Shown here one piece after another: positions 22,171 to 34,776 of a stretch of 64,000 nucleotides of DNA. The notes under the pieces are model-generated. The model did no database searches. It was not told the DNA's origin and worked only from the letters and a program-made list of their open reading frames with translations. Positions within the stretch are counted from its first letter, which is position 1; every line of letters begins with the position of its first letter. Location of the stretch: contig NC_090320.1 in NCBI RefSeq assembly GCF_040869045.1, positions 254,200,978 to 254,264,977 on the forward strand, given 5' to 3'. This stretch comes from Eurosta solidaginis. Its lineage: Eukaryota; Arthropoda; Insecta; Diptera; Tephritidae. The position numbers and the translations under genes were made by a program.

Positions 22171-24512
22171 CAAGTAAGGAAGGTTAAGTTCGGGTGTAAC
22201 CAAACATTACATACTCAGTTGAGAACTATGGTGACAACATAAGGGAAAATAACCATGTAGAAAAATGAACCGAGGGAAACCCTGGAATGTGTTTGTATGA
22301 CATGCGTATCAAATGAAAGGCATTAAAGAGTATTTTATGAGGGAGTGGGCCATAGTTCTATAGGTGGACGCCATTTAGGGATATACCTAGCCATAAAGGT
22401 GGATCAGGGTTGACTCTAGAATGCGTTTGTACGATATGGGTATCAAATGAAAGGTGTCAATGAGCATTTTAAAAGGGAGTAATCCTTAGTTCCATAGGTG
22501 GACGCCGTTTCGAGATATCGCCATAAAGGTGCACCAGGGGTGACCCTAGAATTTGTTTGCACAATATGGGCATCAAACGAAAGGTGTTAATGAGTATTTT
22601 AAAATGGAGTGGGCCTTAGTTCTATAGGTGGACGCCGTTTCGAGATATCGCCATAAAGGTGGGCCAGGGTTGACTCTAGAATTCGTTTGTGCAATATGGG
22701 TATCAAACGAAAGGTGTTAATGAGTATTTTAAGAGGGAGTGGGCCTTAGTTCTATAGGTGGACACCTTTTCGAGATATCGCCATAAAGGTGGACCAGGGG
22801 TGACTTTAGAATTTGGTTGTATGATATGGGTATCAAAATAAAGGTGTTAATGATTATTTTAAAAGGGCGTGGGGCTTAGTTCTATAGGTGGACCCCTTTT
22901 CGAGATATCGTCATAAAGGTGGACCATGGGTGACTCTAGAATTCGTTTGTGCAATATGGGTATCAAACGAAAGGAGTTAATGAGTATTTTAAGATGGAGT
23001 GGGCCTTAGTTCTATAGGTGGACGCCTTTTCGAAATATCGCCATAAAGGTGGACCAGGGGTGACTCTAGAATGAGTTTGTACGATATGGGTATCAAATTA
23101 ATGGTATTAATGATAGTTTTAAAAGGGAGTGATGGTAGTTGTATATGTGAAGGCGTTTTCCAGATATCGCCCAAAATGTGGACCAGGGTGACCCAGAACA
23201 TCATCTGTTGGATACCGCTAATTTATTTATATATGTATTACTTGCCAAGATTTTAAGTGTTTTTTATTTCGCCCTGCAGAACTTTTTCATTTTCTTCTAC
23301 TTAATATGGTAGGTGTCACAACCATTTTATAAAGCTTTTTCTAAAGTTATATTTCGCGTCAATAAAACAATCCAATTACCTTACCATGTTTCATCCCTTT
23401 TTTCGTATTTGGTATAGAGTTATGGCATTTTTTCATTTTTCGTAATTTTCGATATCGAAAAAGTGGGCGTGTTCATAGTCGGATTTCGTTCATTTTTCAT
23501 ACCAAGATAAAGTGAGTTCAGATAAGTACGTGAACTGAGTTTAGTAAAGATATATCGATTTTTGCTCAAGTTATCGTGTTAACGGCCATGCGGAAGGACA
23601 GACGGACTACTGTGTATAAAAACTGGGCGTGGCATCAACCGATTTCGCACATTTTCACAGAAAACAGTTAACGCCATAAAATCTATGCCTCTACCAAATT
23701 TCAAAAGGATTGGTTAATTTTTGTTCGACTTATGGCGTTAAAAGTATGCTAGACAAATTAAATGAAAAAGGGCGGAACCACGCCCATTTTTAAATTTTCT
23801 TTTATTTTTGTAGTTTGTTGCACCATATCATTACTGGAGTTGAATCTTGACATAATTTACTTATATACTGTAAAGATATTAAATTTTTTGTTAAAATTTT
23901 ACTTTAAAAAAAAAAAATTTTTTAAAGTGGGCGTGGTCCTTCTCCGATTTTGCTAATTTTTATAAAGCATACATATAGTAATAAGTGTAACGTTCCTGCC
24001 AAATTTCATCTTGATATCTTCAACGACTTCCAAATTACAGCTTGCAAAAGTTTTAAATTACCTTCTTTTAAAAGTGGGCGGTGCCACGCCCGTTGTCCAA
24101 AATTTTACTAATTTTCTATTTTGCGTCATAAGTTCAACTCATATACCAAGTTTCGTCGCTTTATCGGTCTTTTGTAATGAATTATCGCACTTTTTCGGTT
24201 TTTTGAAATTTTCGATATCGAAAAAGTGGGAGTGGTTATAGTCCGATATCGTTCATTTTAAATAGCGATCTTTGATGAGTACTCAGGAACCTACATACCA
24301 AATTTGATCAAGATACCTCAAAATTTACTCAAGTTATCGTGTTAACGGACGGACGGACGGACGGACGGACATGGCTCAATCAAATTTTTTTTCGATCCTG
24401 ATTATTTTGATATATGGAAGTCTATATCTATCTCGATTCCTTTATATATGTACAACCAACCGTTATCCAATCAAACTTAATATACTCTGTGAGCTCTGCT
24501 CAACTGAGTATA
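22171..24512 (-). mobile_element. HINE/DINE-1-like element, full-length, seven 130-bp units
   Basis: It has the same structure as the copy at 15506. The minus-strand 5' end is TTATACTCAGTTGAGCAGAG at about 24512 and the GTCC microsatellite is at 24346-24371. The 'gggcgtggt/gggcggtgcc' core blocks lie at 23460-24240, and seven 130-bp units at 22306-23215. The 3' hairpin GTTCGG/CCGAAC on either side of a 6-nt loop is at about 22188-22205. The plus-strand flank is an A run. No coding capacity. Confidence 0.85.
22306..23215. repeat. 130-bp tandem array, seven units
   Basis: The anchor 'tatcaaa/catcaaa' occurs at 22441, 22571, 22701, 22831, 22961 and 23091, exactly 130 bp apart, with a slightly longer first unit. 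Confidence 0.9.
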
Positions 24513-26853
24513 ACAACAGTAAATTTTTACTCGTTAAAAACTAATTTCACGTCGCTTATCTTGAACATTCAAAACCGCATATTCTAAAAATAACATTAAA
24601 TTTATGCTGCAATGGGCACATTGTAAACTGCGTTATCATAATTCAACTACTACAAAGTTAACAGCAGCTACAGTGGCATGGAAAAGAATGTCTTTAGTGC
24701 ACTGAAAATTGCATGGGCGGAGAAAGCGTTACAATATTTCAAAAACAAAACTAAAATTATTAAAAGGCTGTTACAGAAACATATATTGTGATAATAATGT
24801 CTTCATTGGTCTTGCAGATATATTCTTTTTTCATATATTCTAGATTTTTATAAAAGTGGTCGACAGAATTTCAAAGTAGAGATGCTTTGATCACAGCACA
24901 ATAAGTCATTAAAATTATGCAGTTATACAAATTTTTTATGTAGTAGGACGAATTCTGATATCTTATTTAAGTTTGAAAGAGAATGAGCCTCTTATATTAG
25001 TCTGATCCTGATGTTCAGGTTCATATTTTAAAATTAGAATTCGATAAGATAGTATTCGATATCGAAAACTTTGAAACTTGCTACTGATATTATAAACTCA
25101 ATTCTTTTGTAACGATGGTTTACCTAAAAAATTACCAAACTCTTGTATCGTTTCGAATTTGCAGGGAATTGCCGGCTATTACTAGTACTTTCCATTTTAT
25201 CTGCCAGTTGGACTACTGTAAGAATTCAGTACTTATTTCGTTTTCTTTTTCTCTCTCATAAGCTTGTGTGTTCCTTTCACAAAATAGTTCACACTGCAAA
25301 AGAATTTCCTACAAATTCAGCCATTTGGAATAGCCTGTTTCAAACGTTGAGTTCTAAGGCTACAACAAGGGGGTAACATCCGAATCGTTTTTCGTTATCG
25401 ACGATTTATCACTTTGCTATCGAAAAAATATTGATTTATTATCGAAAAGTTATCTGTTAGTTGAAAGTTATTTGTTAGTTGAAAGTAATCGATTTGAAAT
25501 CGGAGGGTTGCGAACATGCTATCGGTGTGCCATGAACTTTTTTATAAAAATTGTATCGGTTTATTATTGAATACTTCTCGGAAAATTATCGATATATTAA
25601 CCGAAAAATAGGAATTTGTTATTGAAAAAATATTGATTTGCTATCGAATAGTTATAAATATGCTGTCGGGCCAGTGCTACTACGATGTTATGGATTCGTT
25701 GTCGAAAACATATCGATTTGTTACCGAAAAATTATTAATTTGTTATGAAAGGGTTATCGATTTGATATAAAAATTTATCGATTCCTTCTTGGATTATAAT
25801 CAAAGTGTTGTGGGCGGGTTATCGACTTTTTATGGATGCCTAAACGTTTTTCTGAAACAAATACCGATGACTCAACATTAAGTCGATGACACATTGGTAA
25901 ACCGACGAAACAAGCCGATAAGAACAAAATCCAACGATTAGGAAATAAGAAAAATCGATAACAACTTTTTTTTCATTTTATCACTTCCGCTTTCGCCCAG
26001 TTTGATCGTTGCTTGTCTTATGATAGTTCATATATCTTTGCTGAAAAATTTCCTCTATCTCCGCACTTTAAATAAAATAATGAAGATGTTCCCTTCGAAG
26101 TCATACACGGCTTTCGGAGGGTCTCGGCTTGTATATTCCACCTTTGTAGCAAACGTTGAATATCTGAGAGTACACTCAGAGAAAAGGACTAACTTAAAAT
26201 GAAGAAAACATTTTCTAAAATAATTTTATTTGAAATTTTTACCTTTCATTAATATGAAATTGTATATTTAATTTGGTCCGGAATTCAAAATTGTAAGTTC
26301 TTAAAGGCGAAGAGATAGACCTACCAAAAAGTACAGGGTGACGAGTTGCGTTGAAATTTTGTTTTTTGAACCCTTTGTCTTTTGTTACGTAGATGTTAGT
26401 CCACATTTTAAGACAGATATTCCTAGCTAGGAATATTCTTAACATCTAAGCGACTGTGAAGTCGATAGCCTTCAGAAAGAGTGCCTCGAAGTTGAATTTT
26501 CTCTGCCTCGTAGTCTGGATTATGTTCACTGTTAAATCATTCGAGTTTTGAATGTTTTCGACCTTGTAATCCTTGTAACTCTTTTGCTGGTTGGTTCTTT
26601 GGATTTAAGTGGCTTCTCTTAGCCTCTTTATCACTGTGGTGTCGAGTCGTCTCTTGTGGCCCAGATATGGCTTAGAATAGGTATGCCGATGGGTAGGGCC
26701 GGCTTTTCTTCCGTGATCTGAGTCGTGATCGTTATTAAACTACTTGAATAATTAGACTCCAGGGGCTGCTAGGATGATCTAAATGGAAGACCTCTCATCT
26801 TAGCCAGAACAAAGTTTTCGAACACACTTTTACAAACATACTACGCTGTCCAT
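24513..26853. other. Unassigned AT-rich region with a 'TTATCGA' rich stretch
   Basis: No gene is recognised. From about 25380 to 25960 the words 'atcgatttgttatcgaaaaa' recur irregularly, which suggests an eroded minisatellite. A similar set of words occurs at 38050-38330. Confidence 0.4.
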
Positions 26854-27582
26854 CAGACCTGTAAAGTACCATCAGATCAAATAAGTAAAAGTACTCAAGT
26901 ACTTCAAATCTAAGTACAAAGTATAAGTACTGCAGTAATTGTACTTCGAATCCGAAAGTACAAGTAGATATACATACGAAATACTTGGAAGTACACCAAA
27001 GTTCTTTTTCTTATAAAATATGTCAGTTTGATTCATAAATGAAAAATCAAAATTTGAGTAAAATTAATTTTTCAAAGCAACAAGAACTAAAACAACATAT
27101 TAAATAAGTATAAATTGTACAACAGCTAACAATATTAAAGTAGTTTTGTGTTTTCCTTCATTAGTACTAGCTTTTGAAACGAAAATTCCGTCATTGATTG
27201 CCTTCTAGGACTAAAAACAATGCCTGCTAATGAAAATGAACGCTATATTGGATCGGAGGAAGCTAAGGGGTATTCATTTTGAGTGATAGGTCCTTCATAA
27301 GAGGATAACACTAAGCATATTGAAATCTTTTCGTGTATCATTAAAATGCCTGTAAAATTCTTCTTCAAGTATTTTGTTAAAGTTTGATCGAAATGGTGCT
27401 TATTGATCCGCTTCAAAGCCGTTCAATACTTATCAAAGTACTTCGAAAGTAATTACAAGTACTTTACTTCTACTTCACCAATTCAAGTATAACTACTTCG
27501 GCACTTATACTTGTACTCATTTGTCGAAGTACTGAGGTACTGATACTTGTACTTGTACTGGTACTTTTTCTTTACAGGTCTG
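26854..27582. mobile_element. hAT-type non-autonomous element, 729 bp
   Basis: The ends are a perfect 13-bp inverted repeat, CAGACCTGTAAAG at 26854 and CTTTACAGGTCTG ending at 27582. The outside 8-mers CTGTCCAT (26846-26853) and CTGTCTAT (27583-27590) differ at one base, as expected for an aged 8-bp hAT target duplication. Both ends are rich in 'aagtac' words over about 100 bp. No intact transposase is present. Confidence 0.8.
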
Positions 27583-28881
27583 CTGTCTATAGAATAATAC
27601 GATTAAAAATGCTACGACATAGAATGTATTCTCTTCATGATCTGTCCGTTGCAGCAAAAAGGAGGAGGGGCGACAAATGTCGCAAAAAATCAGGTGTTGG
27701 AATGTACCGGCTTTTTTTGTCTTCGCCATTCATTTTGCTCTAACCGTTATGTTGGATATTAAGCTAGACTGAGTCACTGGAAACTGGTAACCACGCGATT
27801 GTCTTTACACATAAAGCACTTAAAAGCATCCCGCTCTCCATTGTAATAATAGGGAAGCTTTATCTCGTTTTTGTCTCAAAGTTTCTGACAAAATACTATC
27901 CGCCTTCACAATACCACGCACGTGGGATTCAGACCCATGTCCAAATGAGTTTCCCACTAAAATACTTCCTCGAGAAATTTGAATTGTGAAGGAAAGAGCT
28001 GTTGCGGATAAAGTTAAGGATAATATATTTGACACATTTACTTTTAAATCGGAGTTGATTGCGTATCAGTCATGGGGCAAAAAAATGCAAAGTGGAAAAT
28101 ATTTATGATACTTAGTCTATCTATATCTTGAACTTAAGTTAGTCACCTTAGTACACTCACAGCTACTCAAATGAATTTGCTTTGCATTACATGCACACAC
28201 GTGCGTCGAAATTTTTTATAGGGCGAATAATTTTTTTTTTTTTTTAGCTTAGACTTTATGCTTTAATTATATTGGGGCTTCGAAAAATGCCTTATGCTCT
28301 TTACGGTTTTTCATGCAAACATTTAGAACAAAACAGGTTTATGTAATATCTACCTCGGCTATATATCCGCGGCCGTGACAGTTACACTTAAACTCAAAAT
28401 TATTCATAAAATCAAAGAAAAATATTTTTTAAATTTTTGTAAATTACTTGTACAGATTAAGGTAAGTCTTTTAAGCCGTAATATCATATAGAGGTTTTCC
28501 TTGTTTTAAGGAATTTTTATTCTTTTGAGTGTAGTTGAACCATAAATAAGACTCTTCCCAATATTTCTATCTTAGCCTCACCTACCATGCGTGTCATCAT
28601 GCGCTACTTAAGTGTAACTTTACCCCCTTTGTAGTATATTATCATTGACGTTGAATTTTGTTCAAAGTTGAAATTCTGTAGCACATTAAAACGTTACCTA
28701 AATATTGATCATATATATGATTTTCTAATTGTGTGCAACTAACGAAATTAATTTGCTTACGAAATGGCTTCTTCACATCGTTCATCTATTACAGAGGGAA
28801 ATAACCTCAAATTCTAAAACGTTATTTTGCAATTTTGTTCTGTGGAACAAACAAGCTCAAGCTGATTTGAACAAAAAAAAA
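27583..28881. other. Unassigned AT-rich DNA
   Basis: No gene or known repeat is recognised. There is a T run at 28230-28244. Confidence 0.4.
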
Positions 28882-30337
28882 CAAGTAAAGGTATCTAAGT
28901 TCGGGTGTAACTGAACATTATATACTCAGCGTGAGCTTAAATTTTACATTTCATTTCAGATAAATTACTGTTCCACATAACACGTGGCACCGCCCTTTAA
29001 AAAAAAAAATGTCTCCCCATTTCCTCTTACAATAAAACTTGATAAGTGAAATATCATTGATTCAAAACTATTTTTTGCTAAATTATAGCTTATTATTCTA
29101 GTCTATGACCCTTTTAAACTTGTTTTATATCTAAGTTGCCGTGGTCTTTAACCGATCCCGTCCATTTTTACTAGAAATATTTTCTGCTATAAGGAAAATA
29201 TGTGTACCCAATTTTATTACGATCCGTTACTTTTTCTTCGAGTTATGGCTCCAGAATAATAGTAAATTGCTTAGTCATAAAAGGGGCGGTGCCACACCCA
29301 TTTTCAAAAATTTTGGTGTTTTCCAATTTAATGATATAATTCAATTTAGAAAGTAAAATTCTATTGATACAAAGCTCTTTTTCTCTAAGATATAGCTTAT
29401 TATTTTCGTCTACGACCCTTTTAAAAATCTTTTATATAAAAGTGGGCGTGGTCTTTAACCGATCTCGTCCATTTTCAGTAGAAATATTTCCTGCTATAGG
29501 GACAATTTTTGTACCCAATTTTATTAAGATACGTAAATTTTTCTTCGAGTTATGGCTCCCGAGACATAAAAAATTGCTTTGTCTTAAAAGGGGTGGTGCC
29601 ACGCCCATTTTTTTAAATTTGAAGTTTTTCCTATTTATTGTTATAAAACCACTTGGGAAATGAAATACCATTGATATAAAGCTCTTTTTTGCAAAGATAT
29701 ATTTAATTTTATTCGTCCACGGCCTTTTTAAAAATCTTTTATATAAATGGGCGTGGTCCTTAACCGATTTCGTTAAATTTTCTCCAAAGCATTTCTTATA
29801 GTAAAGGCGAGGTTGCTTTTTGCCGAATTTTGTTACGATAGGTTTAGCGATATTTGATTTATGATTAATAATATTTTTAAAATTTTTTTATCACAAGTGG
29901 GCGGTCCCACGCCCATTTAAAATTTTTTTTTTAATTTTTATCAAGAGTCTAAATACAAGTTCACATGTGAAATATCAACATTCTAGGTGTATTATTTACT
30001 AAATAATTTTTTGTGTTTTCCAAAATGTTATATATATAAAAATTCGGCGTGGTTATCATCCAATTTCGCTCATTTTCAATACCAGTCTACTCTGGGTCCA
30101 GATAAGCTCGTGCACCAAATTTCGTGAAGATATCTCAATATTTACTCAAGTTATCGTGTTAACGGGCAGGCGGACGGACGGACGGACAGACGGACATGGC
30201 TCAATCAAATATTTTTTCGATACTGATAATTTTGATATATGGAAGTCTATATCTATCTCGTTCCATTAAACCTGTACAACCAACCCTTATCCAAACAAAG
30301 TTAATATACTCTGTGAGCTCTGCTCAACTGAGTATAA
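28882..30337 (-). mobile_element. HINE element variant with ~307-bp internal tandem unit
   Basis: The termini match the other HINE copies: plus-strand CAAGTAA...TTCGGGTGTAAC at the left, and 'gctctgctcaactgagtata' with an upstream cgga microsatellite (30171-30186) at the right. The interior lacks the 130-bp array. Instead it has about four copies of a ~307-bp unit, with the block 'ggtgccac(g)ccca' at 29288, 29595 and 29903 and a related block near 28985. It abuts the hAT transposase remnant, so it likely inserted into it. Confidence 0.75.
28985..29960. repeat. ~307-bp tandem array, about four units
   Basis: The 'ggtgccac' anchor spacing is 303, 307 and 308 bp. Each unit contains a 'gtgggcgtggtctttaaccg' block and a 'cttcgagttatggctcc' block. 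Confidence 0.8.
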
Positions 30338-31353
30338 AAAGTGCTGGTGGCGGATTATGCAAAATATGTATTCTCTTTGGAGGACGCGAAGCGCGTACAA
30401 ATGATGTGAGATTGGGAAATTGGTGTTGGAACCACTGAAAAAATATAAGAAAGCAATCCAAACATGAAAACGCGAACTAACATATAGCGAACGTGGTAGC
30501 TTCTAAAAATGTTTTGATGGTAATGGAGGGAAAAGCTATGGATGTTGTTGAACAAATCAAATGCCAATAAATGGAAACGGTCGAAAGTAATCGGAAAAAA
30601 TGATACCAATCATAAAAGCCGTTATATTTTGTGAAAGGAAAAACGTACCTTTAAGAGGTCACAGAGATGATAGTCCTCTAAGCTCTAACGAGCACGGAGA
30701 TGGAAACGTCAGAGCGTTGCTGAAATTTCGAATCCATGCTGTTGATGAAATAATACAAGAACATGTAAACAAGTGTGCCCGAAACGCCTCCTTTATCAGC
30801 AAGACCACTCAAAATGACTTAATGGAATGCTGCGAGGAAGTCATCACGAACAAAATAGTGGCCAAAATAAAAAGGCAAAATATTTTGCCATTATTTCCGA
30901 TGAGAGCACAGATGTTTTTATTCACGAGCAAATAGCCATTTGTATTCGCTATTTCGATGGAGATACAAACGAAGTTCAAGAAGACTTTCTAATGTTTGTC
31001 CAAGCTGTTGAAAATACTGGGGAAAATGTTGCTCACCATATTTTAAAGGCTTTGGAAAAACTTAACCTGGACATAACATTGTGCCGCGGATAAGCATATG
31101 ATGGAGGATCTAACATGAGCGGTAAAATAAAAGGTGACTAGACACATATATGCAACATTCAACTTTTAGCTTTTTTACCCACTGCGCAAGCCACCGACTC
31201 AATTTATCTATTAGTACAGCCTGCACCGTACCGGGCATAAGAAATGCCGGAAGGGCTTTCTCTAGTGTAGCAAATTTTTTTCCAGAATCAGCTCAACGAA
31301 TACATATCGTCAGAGAAGAAATGAAATCTCATCTGCCGAATGAAAAACAGAAT
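30338..31353 (+). pseudogene. hAT transposase, N-terminal and DUF4371-like part, broken
   Basis: Frames in order show a 'CKICILFG' zinc-finger-like fragment, 'PLRGHRDD' (30650), 'NVRALLKFRI' (30705), 'ISDESTDV' (30890) and a 'CRG.AYDG.SNMSG' region (31080). Then comes 'FTHCASHRLNL' (31175). These are blocks of the hAT/ZMYM1-type transposase, and the 'DEST' and 'YDG.SNMSG' segments are near catalytic positions. A frameshift lies around 30900, and a TAA replaces a codon at 31090-31092. More stops lie around 30440-30570. Confidence 0.8.
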
Positions 31354-31362
31354 ATGTTAAAA

Positions 31363-33674
31363 CAAGTAAGGAAGGTTAAGTTCGGGTGTAACCGAACATT
31401 ACATACTCAGTTGAGAGCTACGGTGACAACATAAGGGAAAATAACCATGTAGGAAAATGAACCGAGGGAAACCCTGGAATGTGTTTGTATGACATTTGTA
31501 TCAAATGAAAGGCATTAAAGAGTATTTTATGAAGGCGTCTATAGGTGGACGCCATTTAGGGATATCGCCATAAAGAGGATCAAGGTTGGCTCTAGAATTT
31601 GTTTGTACAATATGGGTATCAAATGAAAGGTGTTAAAGAGAATTTTATAAGGGAGTTGGCCATAGTTCTATAGGTGGACGCCATTTAGGGATATAGCCAT
31701 AAAGATGGATCAGGGTTGACTCTAGAATGCGTTTGTACGATATGGGTATCAAATGAAAGGTGTTAATGATTATTTTAAAAGGGAGTAATCCTTAGTTCCA
31801 TAGGTGGACGCTGTTTCGAGATATTGCAATAAAGGTGGACCAGGGGTGACCCTAGAATTTGTTTGTACAATATGGGCATCAAAAGAAAGGTGTTAATGAG
31901 TATTATAAAAGGGAGTAATGCTTAGTTCCATAGGTGGACCCCGTTTCGAGATATCGCCACAAAGGTGGACCAGGGGTGACCCTAGAATTTGTTTGTACAA
32001 TATGGGCATTAAACGAATGGTGCTAATGAGTATTTTAAAAGAGATTGGGCCTTAGTTCTATAGGTGGACGCCGTTTCGAAATATCGCCATAAAGGTGGAC
32101 CAGGGGTGACTCTAGAATGCGTTTGTACAATATGGGTATCAAAAGAAAGGTGTTAATGAGTATTTTAAAAGGGAGTGGGCCTTAGTTCTAAAGGTGGACG
32201 CCGTTTCGAAATATCGCCATAAAGGTGGACCAGGGGTGACTCTAGAATGTGTTTGTACGATATGGGTATCAAATAAAAGGTATTAATGAGAGGTTTAAAA
32301 GGGATTGGTGGTAGTTGTATATGTGAAGGCGTTTTCCAGATATCGACCAAAATGTGGACCAGGGTGACCCAGAACATCATCTGTTGGATACCGCTAATTT
32401 ATTTATATATGTAATACTTGCCAAGATTTTAAGGGTTTTTTATTTCGCCCTGCAGAACTTTTCATTTTCTTCTACTTAATATGGTAGGTGCCACAACCAT
32501 TTTATAAAGTTTTTTCTAAAGTTATATTTCGCGTTAATAAACCAATCCAATTACCTCACCATGTTTCATCCCTTTTTTCGTATTTGGTATAGAATTATGG
32601 GATTTTTTCATTTTTCGTAATTTTCTATATCGAAAAAGTGGGCGTGGTCATAGTCGGATTTCGTTCATTTTTCATACAAAGATAAAGTGAGTTCAAGTAA
32701 GTACGTGAACTAAGTTATATTATGTCGATTTTTGCTCAAGTTATCGTGTTAACGGCCGAGCGGAAGGACATACGAACGACTGTGTATAAAAACTGGGCGC
32801 GGCATCAACCGATTTCACCCGTTTTCACAGAAAACAGTTATCGTCGTAGAATATATGCACCTACCAAATTTTACAAGGATTGGTAAATGTGTGTTCGACT
32901 TATGGCCTTAAAAGTATTCTAGACGAATTAAATGAAAAAGGGCGGAGCTACGCCCATTTTGAAATTTTCTTTTATTTTTGTATTTTGTTGCACCATATCA
33001 TTACTGGAGTTGAATGTTGGCATAATTTACTTATATACTGTAAAGATATTAAATTTTTTGTTAAAATTTTACTTAAAAAAAAAATTTTAAAAGTGGGCGT
33101 GGTCTTTCTCCGATTTTGCTAAGTTTTATTAGGCGTACATATAGTAATAGGAGTAACGTCCCTGCCAAATTTCATCATGATATCTTCGACTGACAACTGA
33201 CAAATTACAGCTTGCAAATTTTTAAATTACCTTCTTTTAAAAATGGGCGGTGCCACGCCCATTGTCCAAAATTTTACTAATTTTCTATTCTGCGTCATAA
33301 GTTCAACTCATCTACCAAGTTTCGTCGGTTTATCGGTCTTTTGTAATGAATTATCGCACTTTTTCGGTTTTTCGAAATTTTCGATATCGAAAAAGTGGGC
33401 GTGGTTATTGTCCGATATCGTTCATTTAAACAGCGATCTGAGATGAGTGCTCAGGAACCTACATACCAATTCATCAAGATACCTCAAAAGTTACTCAAGT
33501 TATCGTGTTAACGGACGGACGGACGGACGGACATGGCTCAATCAAATTTTTTTTCGATAATGATTATTTTGATATATGGAAGTCTATATCTATCTCGATT
33601 CCTTTATATATGTACAACCAACCGTTATCCAATCAAACTTAATATACTCTGTGAGCTCTGCTCAACTGAGTATA
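31363..33674 (-). mobile_element. HINE/DINE-1-like element, full-length, nested in hAT transposase
   Basis: The structure matches the 22171 copy and the two look closely similar: seven 130-bp units (31499-32390), the GTCC microsatellite (33512-33531 on plus as cgga), and the TTATACTCAG end at about 33674. It sits in an A-rich site. Left flank 'atgttaaaa' and right flank 'aaaattgtg' can be joined to restore the transposase reading order, so the insertion is clean with at most 4-5 A duplicated or shared. Confidence 0.88.
31499..32390. repeat. 130-bp tandem array, seven units
   Basis: Anchors lie at 31617, 31747, 31877, 32007, 32137 and 32267, exactly 130 bp apart, with a shorter first unit. 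Confidence 0.9.
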
Positions 33675-34572
33675 AAAATTGTGAGAGACTAAATATGTTG
33701 AAAGACACGAAGCAGTTTTGACATTTTTGGACCTATTGCCATATCTTTCCGCAATATTGCAAAAAATGTCGGATGAAGGAAACATAAAAACTGCTACACC
33801 TCCATTTTCTTTGCTCCAGTCTATAACCTCATCGGAATTTCTGATAAGCTTGGTAATCCTCTCTGATATATTGGGAATCACGCTGCCTTTATACCGATCA
33901 TAACAACAGAAATAAATAGATATACTTTCTGCAATTCAGGTTGTAAATATGACCACAGCGAGTTTGCAGAAGCAACGTGAAACTAGCACAGTCACATTTA
34001 AAAAACTGTTCAATCAGGCTGAGGGCATCGCAAATGAAATTGGTACAGCAATCACAGTCCGAAGAATCACAAGCCGTCAAGGAAATCGGCCAAACATTCA
34101 GGCTGAGTTAGTTGAAGATTATTACCGACTTTCAGTATACATCCCGTTTCTAAACTATATGCTAAGTGAAATAAAATCCAGGTTCCCTAGTACGCCTTTG
34201 CAAGGAATAAGAAATTTGCAAAAGTTGTTGTGCCATAACTTCAGCGTCGAAGATGCAGTTCATGTACTACAATTCGCAATAGCTTTAAAGGGAGAATTAA
34301 AAGTTTGGCAGCAGATGAGAAAAGATATTTCACTATCTCCAGTAGATGCTTTCAAACATTCAGCAATGCTGCCAAATATACGAACACTTTGCCAATTACT
34401 GTGCGCGTTTCCACTGATTACCATCACTGCCGAACGCTCCTTCTCCGCATTACGGCAATAGAAATCATACCTTCGTAACAGGATGACAGAAGATCGTTTG
34501 AATGGATTTGCTTTAATGCACATTCATGGCGATATGGCGGAAAAAATGGACCCTAATGAACATCTTCAGTAG
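33674..34572 (+). pseudogene. hAT transposase, C-terminal part with dimerisation domain, broken
   Basis: The fragment starts at a degraded 'LCET.YVERH' motif (33678), characteristic of hAT/ZMYM1 transposases. It has a longest frame at 33949-34461 and ends in the hAT dimerisation region ('FPLITITAERSFSALRQ', 34410-34458). A TAG at 34459-34461 interrupts it, but the same frame continues with 'KSYLRNRMTEDRLNG' to a natural-looking stop at 34570-34572. A TAA at 33901-33903 is another interruption. Confidence 0.82.
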
Positions 34573-34776
34573 GCAACATAAGAGAAAACTGTCTTTATTC
34601 AACATTTAGTATTTTTAGTATTTACATTTTCTTAAACGTTCCTATATACTATAACTTGCACTAATGAATTTGAAGTATGTCACTTCTTGTATTTCTATAA
34701 ATTTTTGTTGATTATTTTACCTTCCGTCCTTTGCCCCCCCCCCCCCCATCCAGGAAAAATCCTGGATCCGCCCCTG

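Larger units (their letters stand above)
30338..34776 (+). mobile_element. hAT transposon remnant (ZMYM1-like transposase), split by a HINE
   Basis: Transposase pieces lie at 30338-31353 and 33674-34572, with a 2.3-kb HINE between them. The right terminus is recognisable: after a run of 14 C, the plus strand ends 'cctggatccgcccctg' at 34776, the complement of a CAGGGGCGGATCCAGG hAT end. The left terminus is lost or hidden upstream of the abutting HINE. The copy is inactive because of stops and frameshifts. Confidence 0.8.

Noticed and set aside
22306..23215. 130-bp array considered as a CRISPR-like repeat/spacer array
   Set aside because: The whole unit repeats, with no unique spacers, in a eukaryotic genome.
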